Of a DNA stretch of 64,000 bases, positions 8,326-17,733 are shown piece after piece (within the stretch, counting starts at the first letter, position 1; each line of letters starts with the position of its first letter). The DNA is from Mangrovihabitans endophyticus (lineage in GTDB: Bacteria; Actinomycetota; Actinomycetes; Mycobacteriales; Micromonosporaceae): NCBI RefSeq assembly GCF_014646155.1, contig NZ_BMMX01000001.1:31100-95099 (forward strand), given 5' to 3'. The notes under the pieces are model-generated. The model saw only the letters and a list, made by a program, of their open reading frames with translations. It had not been told where the DNA came from and did no database searches. The position numbers and the translations under genes are program-made.

Positions 8326-9072
8326 GTGGAGACCACACCGATGCGAACCGCCCGGCCGCTCGTCACCGCCCGCACCGCCGCGGTCTGGGCGGTGTTACGG
8401 CGTGAGCTGCAACGGCACGCCGACCGGCCGATGACGGTGCTGGACGTGGGCGGCGGCACCGGCGGATTCGCGGTGCCGCTGGCCGAGGCCGGGCATCGGG
8501 TGACCGTGGTGGACGCCAGCCCGGATGCGCTGGCCGCGCTGACCCGGCGGGCCGCCGACGCGGGCGTGCCGGACCGGGTGCGCGCGGTGCAGGGCGACGG
8601 GGACGCGCTGGCCGGGCTGGTCGCGCCGGGCAGCGTGGATCTCATCCTGTGCCACGCCGTCCTGGAGGTGGTGGACGACCCGGCCGAGGTGGTCGCGGCG
8701 ATCGCCGGGGCGTTGCGTCCGGGCGGGGCGGTCAGCGTGCTGGTGGCCGGCCGGGCGGCGGCGGTGCTCGGCCGGGCGGTGAACGGTCAGCTCGCGGCAG
8801 CCGGGGCGCTGCTGGCGGACCCGGACGGGTGCGCCGGGCCGCGGGACACGTTGCGGCGGCGGTACGACGCGCAGACCGCGACCCGGCTGCTCGACGAGGC
8901 GGGTCTCACGGTCGAGGAGACCCACGGCGTACGGGTGCTGGCCGATTTGCTGCCCGCGGCGATGGTGGAGTCCGATCCGCAGGCCCTGCTCGATCTGGAA
9001 AGGGAGTTGTCCGCGCGGCCACCGTTCCGGGACATCGCCGCGCAGCTACACCTGTTCGCCCGGCGTCCGTGA
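8326..9072 (+). CDS. Class I SAM-dependent methyltransferase
   Basis: A 248-residue Rossmann-fold methyltransferase. Motif I is LDVGGGTGG (residues 39-47), the acidic end of strand 2 is VVDAS, and motif IV is DLILCHAVLEVVDDP. A C-terminal helical part probably defines the substrate, which cannot be told from sequence; some CmoM-like tRNA-modifying enzymes have this architecture, but that is only a possibility. The GTG at 8326 follows a leaderless-type -10; an in-frame ATG lies at 8341. Its stop overlaps the next gene in a GTGA junction, so the two are probably co-translated. Confidence 0.75.
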   Translation: METTPMRTARPLVTARTAAVWAVLRRELQRHADRPMTVLDVGGGTGGFAVPLAEAGHRVTVVDASPDALAALTRRAADAGVPDRVRAVQGDGDALAGLVAPGSVDLILCHAVLEVVDDPAEVVAAIAGALRPGGAVSVLVAGRAAAVLGRAVNGQLAAAGALLADPDGCAGPRDTLRRRYDAQTATRLLDEAGLTVEETHGVRVLADLLPAAMVESDPQALLDLERELSARPPFRDIAAQLHLFARRP

Positions 9073-10268
9073 CCGCGCCCGCGTCACCGTCCGAGCTGCC
9101 CCGGGTGCCACCGGACCACCTGCCGTCCGAGGCCTTCCGCGAGCGGCGTCCGGCGTACGGCGTGGGCAGCCTGGCCGACCTGCTGCCCAGCGTGTGCGCG
9201 CATCTCGGGGTGCCGGGCACGGCCGACGTCATCGGCCTGCGCGAACCGCTGGACGGCGTGGACCGGATCGCGGTGCTGCTGGTGGACGGGATGGGCGCGT
9301 ACCAACTGCCGCTGATGGCGCCGCACGCGCCGGTGCTGGCCGGTCTGGCGGCCGGCGGTCGCACCCTGACCTCCGGCTTTCCGTCCACCACACCGGTCAG
9401 CCTGGTCACCCTCGGCACCGGTACGCCGCCGGGTGCGCACGGCGTGCTGGGCTTCACCGTGCGTACGCCCAGCGGGGCGATCCTCAACCACATCCGGTGG
9501 GGTGACGACCCGGATCCGCGGGACTGGCAGCCGGTGCCGAGCCGGCTCGCCGTCGCGGCGGCGGCCGGTGTCACGGTCACCACGGTGACCCGGCCGGAGT
9601 TCGAGGGCAGCGGGTTGACCGTGTCCGCGTACGGCCGGGACGGCTTCCGTGGCGCACCCGACCCGGACCGGTTGGCCGGGCAGATGCTGGCCGCGCTGTC
9701 GGCCGGCACCGGCCCGGCGCTGGTCTACGGGTACCACCCGGACCTGGACCGCTGCGGCCACGAGGACGGGATCGACTCGCCGCCGTGGCGCGCCGCCGCG
9801 GCCGGGGTGGACCGGCTGCTCGACCGTTTGGCGCTCGGTCTGCCACCCGGGTCGGCGGTGCTGGTCACGGCCGATCACGGGCAGCTCAACGTGCCGTCCG
9901 GCCGACGCTACGACCTGGGCACGGATCCGGCGCTGGCGGCCGGATTGAGCGCCGTGGCGGGTGAGCCGCGGCTCCGTTACCTGTACCCCGCGGCGGGTGC
10001 CCGGGACGACGTGCTCGCCGCGTACCGGGAGGTGCTCGGCGCCGACGCCCGGGTGATGACCCGCGACGAGGCGATCGACGACGGATGGTTCGGTCCGGTG
10101 CCGGCCGGGCATCGCGACCGGATCGGTGAGGTGGTGGTGCTGTGCCGGGACCGGGCGGTGCTGCTCGCCTCCGGCTGGGAGCCGCCCGCGGTGGGCCGGC
10201 TCGTGGCTTACCACGGCTCCTCGACCGCCGCCGAGATGACCATCCCGCTGCTGCTGATCGTGCGCTGA
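9069..10268 (+). CDS. Nucleotide pyrophosphatase/phosphodiesterase family protein
   Basis: A 399-residue member of the alkaline phosphatase superfamily (type I phosphodiesterase branch). Metal-site signatures are visible: LLVDGMG (Asp73), the nucleophile region FPSTTP (Thr107/108), PDLDRCGHEDG and VTADHGQLNVP. The likely reaction is hydrolysis of phosphodiester or nucleotide pyrophosphate bonds; the substrate is unknown. No signal peptide is evident, so it is probably cytosolic. The GTG start overlaps the methyltransferase stop. Genes of this type commonly sit near dnaE2/dinB in actinobacteria, with no established link to repair. Confidence 0.8.
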   Translation: MTAPASPSELPRVPPDHLPSEAFRERRPAYGVGSLADLLPSVCAHLGVPGTADVIGLREPLDGVDRIAVLLVDGMGAYQLPLMAPHAPVLAGLAAGGRTLTSGFPSTTPVSLVTLGTGTPPGAHGVLGFTVRTPSGAILNHIRWGDDPDPRDWQPVPSRLAVAAAAGVTVTTVTRPEFEGSGLTVSAYGRDGFRGAPDPDRLAGQMLAALSAGTGPALVYGYHPDLDRCGHEDGIDSPPWRAAAAGVDRLLDRLALGLPPGSAVLVTADHGQLNVPSGRRYDLGTDPALAAGLSAVAGEPRLRYLYPAAGARDDVLAAYREVLGADARVMTRDEAIDDGWFGPVPAGHRDRIGEVVVLCRDRAVLLASGWEPPAVGRLVAYHGSSTAAEMTIPLLLIVR

Positions 10269-10296
10269 GTTTTTGTCGGTGGGTGGGGTTAGCCTA

Positions 10297-10368
10297 CCGG
10301 CAACGGCTTGACTGGGGGGCCCAGCCGGCAACGGCTTGACTAGGGGCCCTGCCGGCAACGGCTTGACA
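10297..10368 (+). repeat. Three 27-bp repeats upstream of dinB
   Basis: GCCGGCAACGGCTTGAC recurs at 10297, 10324 and 10351, a 27-bp period, separated by GC-rich 10-bp blocks (GGGGGGCCCA, AGGGGCCCT). Each copy contains TTGACT or TTGACA, a -35-like hexamer. The last copy ends 12 bp before the dinB ATG. This could be a multiplied promoter element or plain slippage. Confidence 0.8.
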
Positions 10369-10380
10369 CGGGAGCAACGC

Positions 10381-11691
10381 ATGGGGCGCAGTCAGCAGAT
10401 CGGTCCGGCGGGCCGGACGCCGGGGAACGGTCCGGGTTTTGCGGCGGACGCCGACGACACCGACTGCACCGTTCTGCACGTCGACATGGACGCGTTCTTC
10501 GCCTCCGTCGAGGTGCGCCGCCGACCTGAGCTGCGGGGCAAGCCCGTCGTGGTCGGCGGGACCGGCCCGCGCGGCGTGGTCAGCTCGGCCAGCTACGAGG
10601 CGCGGCGCTACGGGGTGCGCAGCGCGATGCCCGCCGCCCGCGCCCGCGCGCTGTGCCCGCGAGCGGTGTTCCTGCCGCCCGACTTCACCGAATATTCGGC
10701 CGCCTCCGAGACCATGATGCGGATCTTCCGGGACGTCACCCCGCTGGTCGAGCCGCTCTCGCTGGACGAGGCGTTCCTCGACGTGTCCGGGGCGTTGCGC
10801 CTGCTGGGCCGGCCCGCCGTGATCGCCCGTGACATCCGTCGCCGTGTGCGGGAGGAGCAGCAGTTGACCTGTTCCGTCGGGGTGGCGCCGAGCAAGTTCG
10901 TCGCCAAGCTCGGTTCCACCCGGGCCAAACCGGACGGCTTGCTGGTCATCCCGGAGAAGCGAGTGATCGAGTTTCTGCATCCGCTGCCGGTGGCCGCGCT
11001 CTGGGGCGTCGGCGAGCGCGCCGCCGAGTCCCTGCAGCGTCTGGGCCTGCGCACCGTGGGAGATCTGGCCCAGGCGCCGCTGGGCATGCTCCGCCGCGCG
11101 GTCGGTGAGTCCTCCGCCGCCCATCTGCACGAGTTGTCCTGGGGCCGGGATCCCCGCCGGGTGGTCGCCGAGCAGGTGGAGAAATCGATCGGCGCGGAGA
11201 TGACCTTCGACACCGACGTGTCCGACCCGCGGCTCCTGCGGCGCAGCCTGCTCGCCCTGGCGGAGAAGGTCGGCGCCCGGCTGCGGGCCGGCGGACACGC
11301 CGGACGGACGGTCGCCATCAAGGTGCGGTCGGCGGACTTCCGCACCGTGAACCGGTCCAAGACCATCTCGACGACCACCGATGTGGCCCGGGAGATCTTC
11401 GAGATCGCCTGGGCGTTGTTCCTCGCCCTCCAGCCAACCGGGCAAATCCGACTTATCGGCGTACGGGTGGAAGGTCTCCTCACCGCCGCCACGGCGTCCC
11501 GGCAGCTCACCTTGGGCGAGCCGGAACGCGGTTGGCGGGACGCCGAAGCGGCCGCCGACGCGGTGGCCGCCCGTTTTGGCCGTTCCGTGGTCGGTCCCGC
11601 GAGCCTTCTGGGCTCTCGTGACCTGCGGCGAACCGAAAATCACCCGCACTCGACCGTCGTCCCGCTTTCCGACCCGCCGAGCCGCTCGTAA
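10381..11691 (+). CDS. dinB: DNA polymerase IV (Y-family)
   Basis: A 436-residue active-type Y-family polymerase, in contrast to ImuB: both catalytic motifs are intact, HVDMDAFF (Asp35, Asp37) and SLDEAFLD (Asp129, Glu130). Palm, fingers, thumb (helix-hairpin-helix around WGVGERAAESLQRLG) and little-finger domains follow in the usual order. QLTLG at residues 375-379 fits a beta-clamp-binding pentapeptide. The ATG at 10381 has GGGAG 6 nt upstream; the frame can be extended to a TTG at 10336, but that lies inside the repeats. No SOS box was found in its upstream region, so it may not be damage-inducible. Confidence 0.93.
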   Translation: MGRSQQIGPAGRTPGNGPGFAADADDTDCTVLHVDMDAFFASVEVRRRPELRGKPVVVGGTGPRGVVSSASYEARRYGVRSAMPAARARALCPRAVFLPPDFTEYSAASETMMRIFRDVTPLVEPLSLDEAFLDVSGALRLLGRPAVIARDIRRRVREEQQLTCSVGVAPSKFVAKLGSTRAKPDGLLVIPEKRVIEFLHPLPVAALWGVGERAAESLQRLGLRTVGDLAQAPLGMLRRAVGESSAAHLHELSWGRDPRRVVAEQVEKSIGAEMTFDTDVSDPRLLRRSLLALAEKVGARLRAGGHAGRTVAIKVRSADFRTVNRSKTISTTTDVAREIFEIAWALFLALQPTGQIRLIGVRVEGLLTAATASRQLTLGEPERGWRDAEAAADAVAARFGRSVVGPASLLGSRDLRRTENHPHSTVVPLSDPPSRS

Positions 11692-11794
11692 ACTTGCCTC
11701 TAAGGCAGCCCTACGGCTGTCTAGCGTCATCGGTCACACTTGCTTCACACCGACCCCAACCTCGGGGCCGGAGATGCGCCCGGGGAGGAATGCC

Positions 11795-12184
11795 GTGCCG
11801 CTCTCGGAGCACGAGCAGCGGCTGTTCGATCAGATCGAGCGGTCGCTTGCCGAGGACCCCAAGTTCGCCTCGGCTGTGCGGGCCAGCGACCCGCGTTTCC
11901 ATGCACGGCGCCGACTGGTCGTCGCCGCTTTCGTCATCGTCGCCGGTCTAGCGCTGGTGGTCTATGGCACGGTGAGCAGCAACACGCCGCTCGGCGTCGC
12001 CGGCTTCGTCGTGATGCTCGGTGCCGCGGCCTTCGCCATGCAGAGCCGTCGCAAGGGCCAGGCCACCGACCTGCACGCGGTCGGCGGCAACGCCACCCGC
12101 CGCACCCGGCAGTCCACGCGCAAGTCGGGCATCGTCGACCGGCTTGAGGAGCGATGGCGCGGACGCCCCGAGGGGCACCGCTGA
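11795..12184 (+). CDS. DUF3040 family membrane protein
   Basis: A 129-residue protein opening VPLSEHEQRLFDQIERSLAEDP, the signature of the DUF3040 family of small actinobacterial membrane proteins. A soluble N-terminal helix of about 45 residues is followed by two hydrophobic segments (about residues 47-65 and 70-88) and a basic cytosolic tail. Function is unknown. GGGGAGGAA lies just ahead of the GTG. It follows dinB by about 100 bp in the same direction. Confidence 0.85.
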   Translation: MPLSEHEQRLFDQIERSLAEDPKFASAVRASDPRFHARRRLVVAAFVIVAGLALVVYGTVSSNTPLGVAGFVVMLGAAAFAMQSRRKGQATDLHAVGGNATRRTRQSTRKSGIVDRLEERWRGRPEGHR

Positions 12185-12205
12185 CCGAGCGACCCGAGTG
12201 ATGAC

Positions 12206-12232
12206 CGATGGCGGCCGAACAGGCCGCCATCG
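12206..12232 (+). terminator. Hairpin after the DUF3040 gene
   Basis: A perfect 11-bp stem, CGATGGCGGCC with its complement, closes a 5-nt loop 21 bp after the stop codon. No U-tract follows, which is common for actinobacterial terminators. Confidence 0.65.
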
Positions 12233-12281
12233 TCGTATCCGCGCACGGGCCGCCCCCACCCCGCCACGCCCCGGGGTGCGT

Positions 12282-12351
12282 CGATCTTGGAGTTTCCGGT
12301 CGGATAAGACGGATTCGCCATCACGAATCGGGCACACAATCTCCAAGATCG
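12282..12351 (+). repeat. Intergenic 70-bp inverted-repeat element, copy C
   Basis: Perfect 11-bp inverted ends: CGATCTTGGAG at 12282-12292 and CTCCAAGATCG at 12341-12351. The internal block GGTCGGATAAGACGG matches the family. It is followed 36 bp later by copy D in the same orientation. Confidence 0.75.
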
Positions 12352-12386
12352 TGCGCCCGATTCGCGACGGGGTGTGCCAAGACGGT

Positions 12387-12457
12387 CGATCTTGAGGTTA
12401 GTGGTCGGACATATCGATTCGTATCCGGGCAAGCCTGGCGCAGAAACTTCAAGATCG
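12387..12457 (+). repeat. Intergenic 71-bp inverted-repeat element, copy D
   Basis: Ends CGATCTTGA and TCAAGATCG are inverted repeats, with the internal block GGTCGGACATATCG. It has the same size and layout as copy C, from which it differs at many internal positions, so it is not a recent duplication. Confidence 0.75.
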
Positions 12458-12480
12458 CCCCCGGCGGCCGGGCGCCGGGG

Positions 12481-12590
12481 GCGCTGCGGGCGCTGCGGGC
12501 GCTGCGGGCGCTGCGGGCGCTGCGGGTGACGCCGGGGGGCGTCCGCGGGTGACGCCGGGGGCGCCGCGGGTGACGCCGGGGGGCGTCAGC
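12481..12590. repeat. GC-rich tandem repeats downstream of the tgpA stop
   Basis: Five copies of the 9-mer GCGCTGCGG (12481-12525) are followed by three imperfect 22-bp units of GGTGACGCCGGGGG type. The latter form small hairpins (GACGCC/GGCGTC), the last one overlapping the tgpA stop codon and possibly helping termination on the minus strand. Confidence 0.7.
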
Positions 12591-15060
12591 GGGCTCGTGC
12601 CAGCAGGCGGCGCGGGCTCCAGCGGCTCATCGCGTCTCGCGCCCGGCCGAAGGTGCCTATCCATCGGGCCGAGGCGTCTGCCGCACCCAGCCTCCAGCGC
12701 AGCATCACCGACGGCGGCATCAATGCTGCCACCAGCCGGTCCCGTCGCGTCGCCGTGCGGGACAGTCCCTTGCGCACCAGGGCGAGTGCCCGGGTGAGCT
12801 CGCCGCCACGCAACGGTTCTCGGGCGTACCGGGCACGTTCCTCCGCGCGGCCCAGCAACGCCGCCGAGTCCGCCGCCGGCGAGCCGCTCAGTTCCGCCTC
12901 GCGGACCAGCCGCTGCGCGGTGTGCCGGGGCGTCTCGGTCGGGTCGACCGTCACCCGGTAGTCGATCATTGTGTCGATGAGTTCGTCCCAGGCGGCATGC
13001 GCGTCCGCCCGCGCCCGCGCGCTCTCGGTGGTGATGGTGACCGCCCGCGAGTCGCCCGGCGCCTCCGGGTCGTCCGCGGCCCGGGTCACTGTCCGGGTCG
13101 TGGTGTGCGTGTCCGTCGCGGCGTGGCGTCGGCGGCGGACCAGCACCCGCCGCAGCGCGGGCACCAGCAGAAGGGCCAGGATCAGGGCCGCGATGCCGAT
13201 GATCCAGAGCGTGGTGGCGCTCGGGCCGCTACTCAGCGAGGCGCCTCCCGCGCCGAGGCTGGGGTCGTCGAACGCGCGGTCCGGACGATCCGCCCCACCG
13301 GCGTCGGCGGACGGGCCGGCCCCCGGCGCTGCGCCGCCCGCGGACGCGGACGGCAGCGGGTCGACCGCGTCGGTGTCCGGGGCCCACTGCGAGCGGGTCG
13401 ACCCGGCCACTCCGGCGGCGGGGGTGGCGTCGAACGGCACCCAGCCGAAGCCGTCCAGATATACCTCGGCCCAGGCGTGCGCGTTGCGGTTGGTGATGAT
13501 CCAGGCGTCCCCGTCGCGCGAACTGCCGCGGGTGAAGCCGAACGCGACCCGCGCCGGCACCCCGGCCGCCCGGGACATCCAGGCCATCGCCGCCGCGTAC
13601 TGCTGGCAGAAGCCGGCCTTGTTGGTCAGGAACGCGGCGATGTCGGAGCCGGAGGTGCCGGCGGTTTGCAGTTGGTAGGAGAAGCCGTTGTCCGCGGAGA
13701 AGTAGTCATAGATCGCGCGCACCTTGTCGTAGTCGGTGCGTTCTCCGCCGGTCAGCGTGGCCACCAGGTCGTCGACCACCTTGTCCTTGGGCACGCTGGT
13801 GTATCGCACCCGGAACTCGTCGTTGCGCGGCAGCGACCGGGCGGTGCGCAGTTGCTGCGGGGTGTAGGTGGCGCGCAGGTAGTCGAACGAGTACTGCCGA
13901 TTGCGGGTGGTGGTCCGGGTGGAGAACACCACGTCCTGGTTGCTGTCGTAGGACCAGCCGCCGTCCAGCCCGTCGGTGTCGACGACCGAGTTGTAGATCG
14001 GCGCCAGCGCCATGTTGAGATCCTTGATCTCCACGTTGGCGTGGTAGGGACGGTACGTCGCCTCGTTGGTTCCCGAGTCGCGGCGCGGGTCGGGCAGACC
14101 GCGGGACAGCGAGTTGCCGGTGGGTGTCCGGTTGCTGAAGCCTTCCACGGTGACCGCGTCCGCCACGCCGAGGCGCAGATAGAAGGGGCTGCGTTCGGTG
14201 GTGGTCACCCGCAGCATCTCGCGGGTGTCGTTCTGGGTGAGTTGGCCGCTGAGCGAGGCGAACAGGTTGACCCGCCCGCCCGCGCCGGGGCCGAAGCCGC
14301 CCGCGCCGGAGCCGGTCCCCACCTGGGTGAGCCGGGACAGCAGGCCACCGGTGACGCTCGGCACGGCCAGCGGCAGGATCACCGCGGCCACCACGCCGAC
14401 CACCGCGAGCCGGCGCCCGGCCGCGCCCAGCGGGGACGGCTCCCAGACGTCGACGTCGCGGCCATCGCCGGTGAACCGGCGGCCGAACCGGCGCACCCGG
14501 TCGACGTTGTCGGCGACCAGCAACCACAGGAAGCCGGCCGCGCCGATGACGAACGGCAGCGCCGGGACGCTGTCGATGTAGACCGCCACCGGCACCGAGT
14601 AGATGGCCAGCATGGGCAGGCCGGCCAGGGCGGGGCGGCGCAAGATCACGGTCAGCGTGTCCACCAGCACGGCACAGCCGCCCACCCCGAGGACGGTGAC
14701 GAACAGCAGCCCGTCGCGGTCCGGGACCGGCACGCCGTACGAGCGGGTGTCCGCGGACGCCTGGGTGAACAGGTCGCCGAAGTACTCGAACGTGCGGGTG
14801 GAGGGGAGCAGCGACATGACCTCGTCGCCGCTGGGGAAGATCCAGGTCAGCACCACCAGCAGCATCACGACCATGCTGGCCACCTGAGCCCAGTCGGGCA
14901 GCCGTGCGGTCCGGGCCAGCATGGCGGCGCCGGCCACCAGCCCCACGGCCAGGATGCACTCCAGCAGCCAGGTCCAGCTCTCGAAGATGGCCGACAGCGG
15001 CGCCGAGGCCAGCAGGGTGGCGCTCGCCGCCACCAGGCCCAGTCGCCTGCGCCCGATCAT
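12586..15060 (-). CDS. tgpA: TgpA-type transglutaminase-like membrane protein
   Basis: An 824-residue membrane protein with DUF3488/TgpA architecture. Several transmembrane helices fill about residues 1-200, a periplasm-facing region leads to the transglutaminase core, and one more transmembrane segment precedes a C-terminal cytosolic domain of DUF4129 type. The catalytic triad is visible: Cys in KAGFCQQYAAAMAW, His in NAHAWAEVY, Asp in WVPFDATP. GGAGGTAACGG precedes the ATG. It is the last gene of the moxR-DUF58-tgpA operon, an arrangement seen widely and thought to act on the cell envelope. The substrate is unknown. Confidence 0.88.
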   Translation of the reverse strand: MIGRRRLGLVAASATLLASAPLSAIFESWTWLLECILAVGLVAGAAMLARTARLPDWAQVASMVVMLLVVLTWIFPSGDEVMSLLPSTRTFEYFGDLFTQASADTRSYGVPVPDRDGLLFVTVLGVGGCAVLVDTLTVILRRPALAGLPMLAIYSVPVAVYIDSVPALPFVIGAAGFLWLLVADNVDRVRRFGRRFTGDGRDVDVWEPSPLGAAGRRLAVVGVVAAVILPLAVPSVTGGLLSRLTQVGTGSGAGGFGPGAGGRVNLFASLSGQLTQNDTREMLRVTTTERSPFYLRLGVADAVTVEGFSNRTPTGNSLSRGLPDPRRDSGTNEATYRPYHANVEIKDLNMALAPIYNSVVDTDGLDGGWSYDSNQDVVFSTRTTTRNRQYSFDYLRATYTPQQLRTARSLPRNDEFRVRYTSVPKDKVVDDLVATLTGGERTDYDKVRAIYDYFSADNGFSYQLQTAGTSGSDIAAFLTNKAGFCQQYAAAMAWMSRAAGVPARVAFGFTRGSSRDGDAWIITNRNAHAWAEVYLDGFGWVPFDATPAAGVAGSTRSQWAPDTDAVDPLPSASAGGAAPGAGPSADAGGADRPDRAFDDPSLGAGGASLSSGPSATTLWIIGIAALILALLLVPALRRVLVRRRRHAATDTHTTTRTVTRAADDPEAPGDSRAVTITTESARARADAHAAWDELIDTMIDYRVTVDPTETPRHTAQRLVREAELSGSPAADSAALLGRAEERARYAREPLRGGELTRALALVRKGLSRTATRRDRLVAALMPPSVMLRWRLGAADASARWIGTFGRARDAMSRWSPRRLLARAR

Positions 15061-15079
15061 CCGTTACCTCCGGTGGTGC

Positions 15080-16381
15080 TCATCGGCGCCCGCCGCCGGC
15101 CACCGTCTCGGCCATCGCGGCCCGCCACGCGAATCCCTGCGAGCCGCGTCCGGCCGCTGGCCAGAGGGCGGGCAGGGTCTCGCCGTGCACGACCGGCAGC
15201 GCCCGCCAGCCGCTGCGGATCAGCGACAGCGTCGTCGCCTCCCGCGCCTGGTCGGCCGCCACCCGGTCGGCCTCGGTCACGTCGATCCAGGTGGAGGTGT
15301 CGAGGGCGAAGCCGATGCAGGTCGCCCCGTTGCCGCGCAGCCCGCTGAGCGCCTCGGCCTCCGGCACGGTCAGCGCACCGAACAGACCGATGATCAGCCC
15401 GCCGTCGGACCGACGCCGGACATGCTCGACCAACACCGAGATGTCGCCGTTCTGCGCCGGTTTCACGTCGGCCAGGGTATCCAGGATGAGCCCGTCACCG
15501 GCGATCTCACTTCCGTCGATGTCCACCCCGGTGCCGGTGACCAGCCGCAGCTTGTATCCCGCGCGGCGCAGATGCATGGCGACGCTGGCCGCGGCGGACA
15601 CCGCCCACTCGAAGCTGGCGGCCGGGCCCTCGCCCTGGTGGGCGTACTGCCGCGTGTCCAGCACCACGGTAGCCCGGCTCTCCCACGGCTGTTCCTCACG
15701 CCGGACCATGAGGTCGCCGGTGCGGGCGGTGGACCGCCAGTGCACCCGGCGCAGGTCGTCGCCGCGGCGATATTCGCGGGTGGCAGCGTCGTCCTCGCCG
15801 TGCACCGCCACCGAACGGGCGCGACTGTCGCCGGCGCCCGCGAACTCGCCGGTCAGCCGAACCATGGGGAGCTCGACGACCTGCGGGATCACGGTGAGCC
15901 GGTCGACGCTGGGGAACGAGCGGTTCAGCTCGCACAGGCCGAACGGGTCGGTCAGCCGGATCACCAGCGGGCCGACCGGGTAGCGGCCCCGCACGTCCGC
16001 CCGCACCGTGTATCCGACCGAGCTGGCCTGATGCGGGGCCAGCCGTTCCAGCACCACCCGCGGCCGGCTGCCCAGCGCGTACGGCAAACGGTCTTCCAGC
16101 ATCAGGGTGCCGGTGGGCAGCCGGGACAGGTTTTGCAAGCGCAGCACGACGCGGGCGGTGGACCCGACCGGGGCGCGGCCGGGCTCCAGCGACCGGGTGC
16201 AGGCGAGCTTGTACCGGCTCCGTCCGACGTACGCGGCGGCGAGCAGCGGCAGCGCGGCGAGCAGCACGGCCACCCGCAGCAGGTCACGCTCGCCGAGGAT
16301 GATGGCGGACAGCCCGGCCGCGGCCGCGGCGGCCAGGAACGAACGGCCGCGGGTGGTGAGTCCCCGCATGGCCTCCCGCAT
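15080..16381 (-). CDS. DUF58 domain protein
   Basis: A 433-residue protein with two N-terminal hydrophobic segments (about residues 15-55) and a C-terminal DUF58 domain marked by YRRGDDLRRVHWRSTARTG, within a von Willebrand-like fold. DUF58 proteins accompany MoxR ATPases and transglutaminase-like proteins and are presumed targets of the MoxR chaperone. The first ATG (MREAM) starts 2 nt after the moxR stop; a second in-frame ATG lies 12 nt downstream. It ends 19 bp before tgpA. Confidence 0.85.
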   Translation of the reverse strand: MREAMRGLTTRGRSFLAAAAAAGLSAIILGERDLLRVAVLLAALPLLAAAYVGRSRYKLACTRSLEPGRAPVGSTARVVLRLQNLSRLPTGTLMLEDRLPYALGSRPRVVLERLAPHQASSVGYTVRADVRGRYPVGPLVIRLTDPFGLCELNRSFPSVDRLTVIPQVVELPMVRLTGEFAGAGDSRARSVAVHGEDDAATREYRRGDDLRRVHWRSTARTGDLMVRREEQPWESRATVVLDTRQYAHQGEGPAASFEWAVSAAASVAMHLRRAGYKLRLVTGTGVDIDGSEIAGDGLILDTLADVKPAQNGDISVLVEHVRRRSDGGLIIGLFGALTVPEAEALSGLRGNGATCIGFALDTSTWIDVTEADRVAADQAREATTLSLIRSGWRALPVVHGETLPALWPAAGRGSQGFAWRAAMAETVAGGGRR

Positions 16382-16383
16382 CG

Positions 16384-17433
<1,050 letters not shown>

Positions 17434-17670
17434 GGGCCTCCTTCAGTTCGCTTCGTGCTCCGCCGACGGCCGAGGACGGCGGGACACCGCAGGTCAGCGG
17501 GCGGCCGGCGGTCGCGTGGGGCCTCCGGCGCTCCGCCGCCCGTCCCCACAGGTTAACCCCGTCACAGGCGGGTGCCGAGCGCGCGGCGGCGGATCCGAAA
17601 GACCATGATCAACGGCTCATGTATATCGGATGAGTAACGAATCGGACATCAATCTTTTCGCCTATACCGA

Positions 17671-17676
17671 TACGCT
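17671..17676 (+). promoter_or_regulatory. Probable -10 of the M36 protease gene
   Basis: TACGCT lies in an AT-richer patch (17604-17690) of the 300-bp divergent region between moxR and the protease gene. The -35 region is poor. The 5' leader would be about 50 nt and contains GAGAGGGG as ribosome-binding site. No promoter for the minus-strand moxR could be singled out. Confidence 0.4.
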
Positions 17677-17733
17677 CCAACATCACGCATTGACGGGCGG
17701 GGACACCCGAGCCCCGCCGAGAGGGGCTTTTGA

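Noticed and set aside
5436..8645. 1069-residue ORF on the minus strand
   Set aside because: It lies opposite dnaE2, is rich in Arg/His/Gln/Pro, and has no domain. It is a typical antisense open frame of GC-rich coding DNA.
10297..10368. CRISPR-like repeat array
   Set aside because: Only three contiguous 27-bp units with no distinct spacers and no cas genes.
12922..15348. 808-residue ORF on the plus strand
   Set aside because: Shadow of tgpA, which has clear catalytic residues, membrane helices and a proper start on the minus strand.
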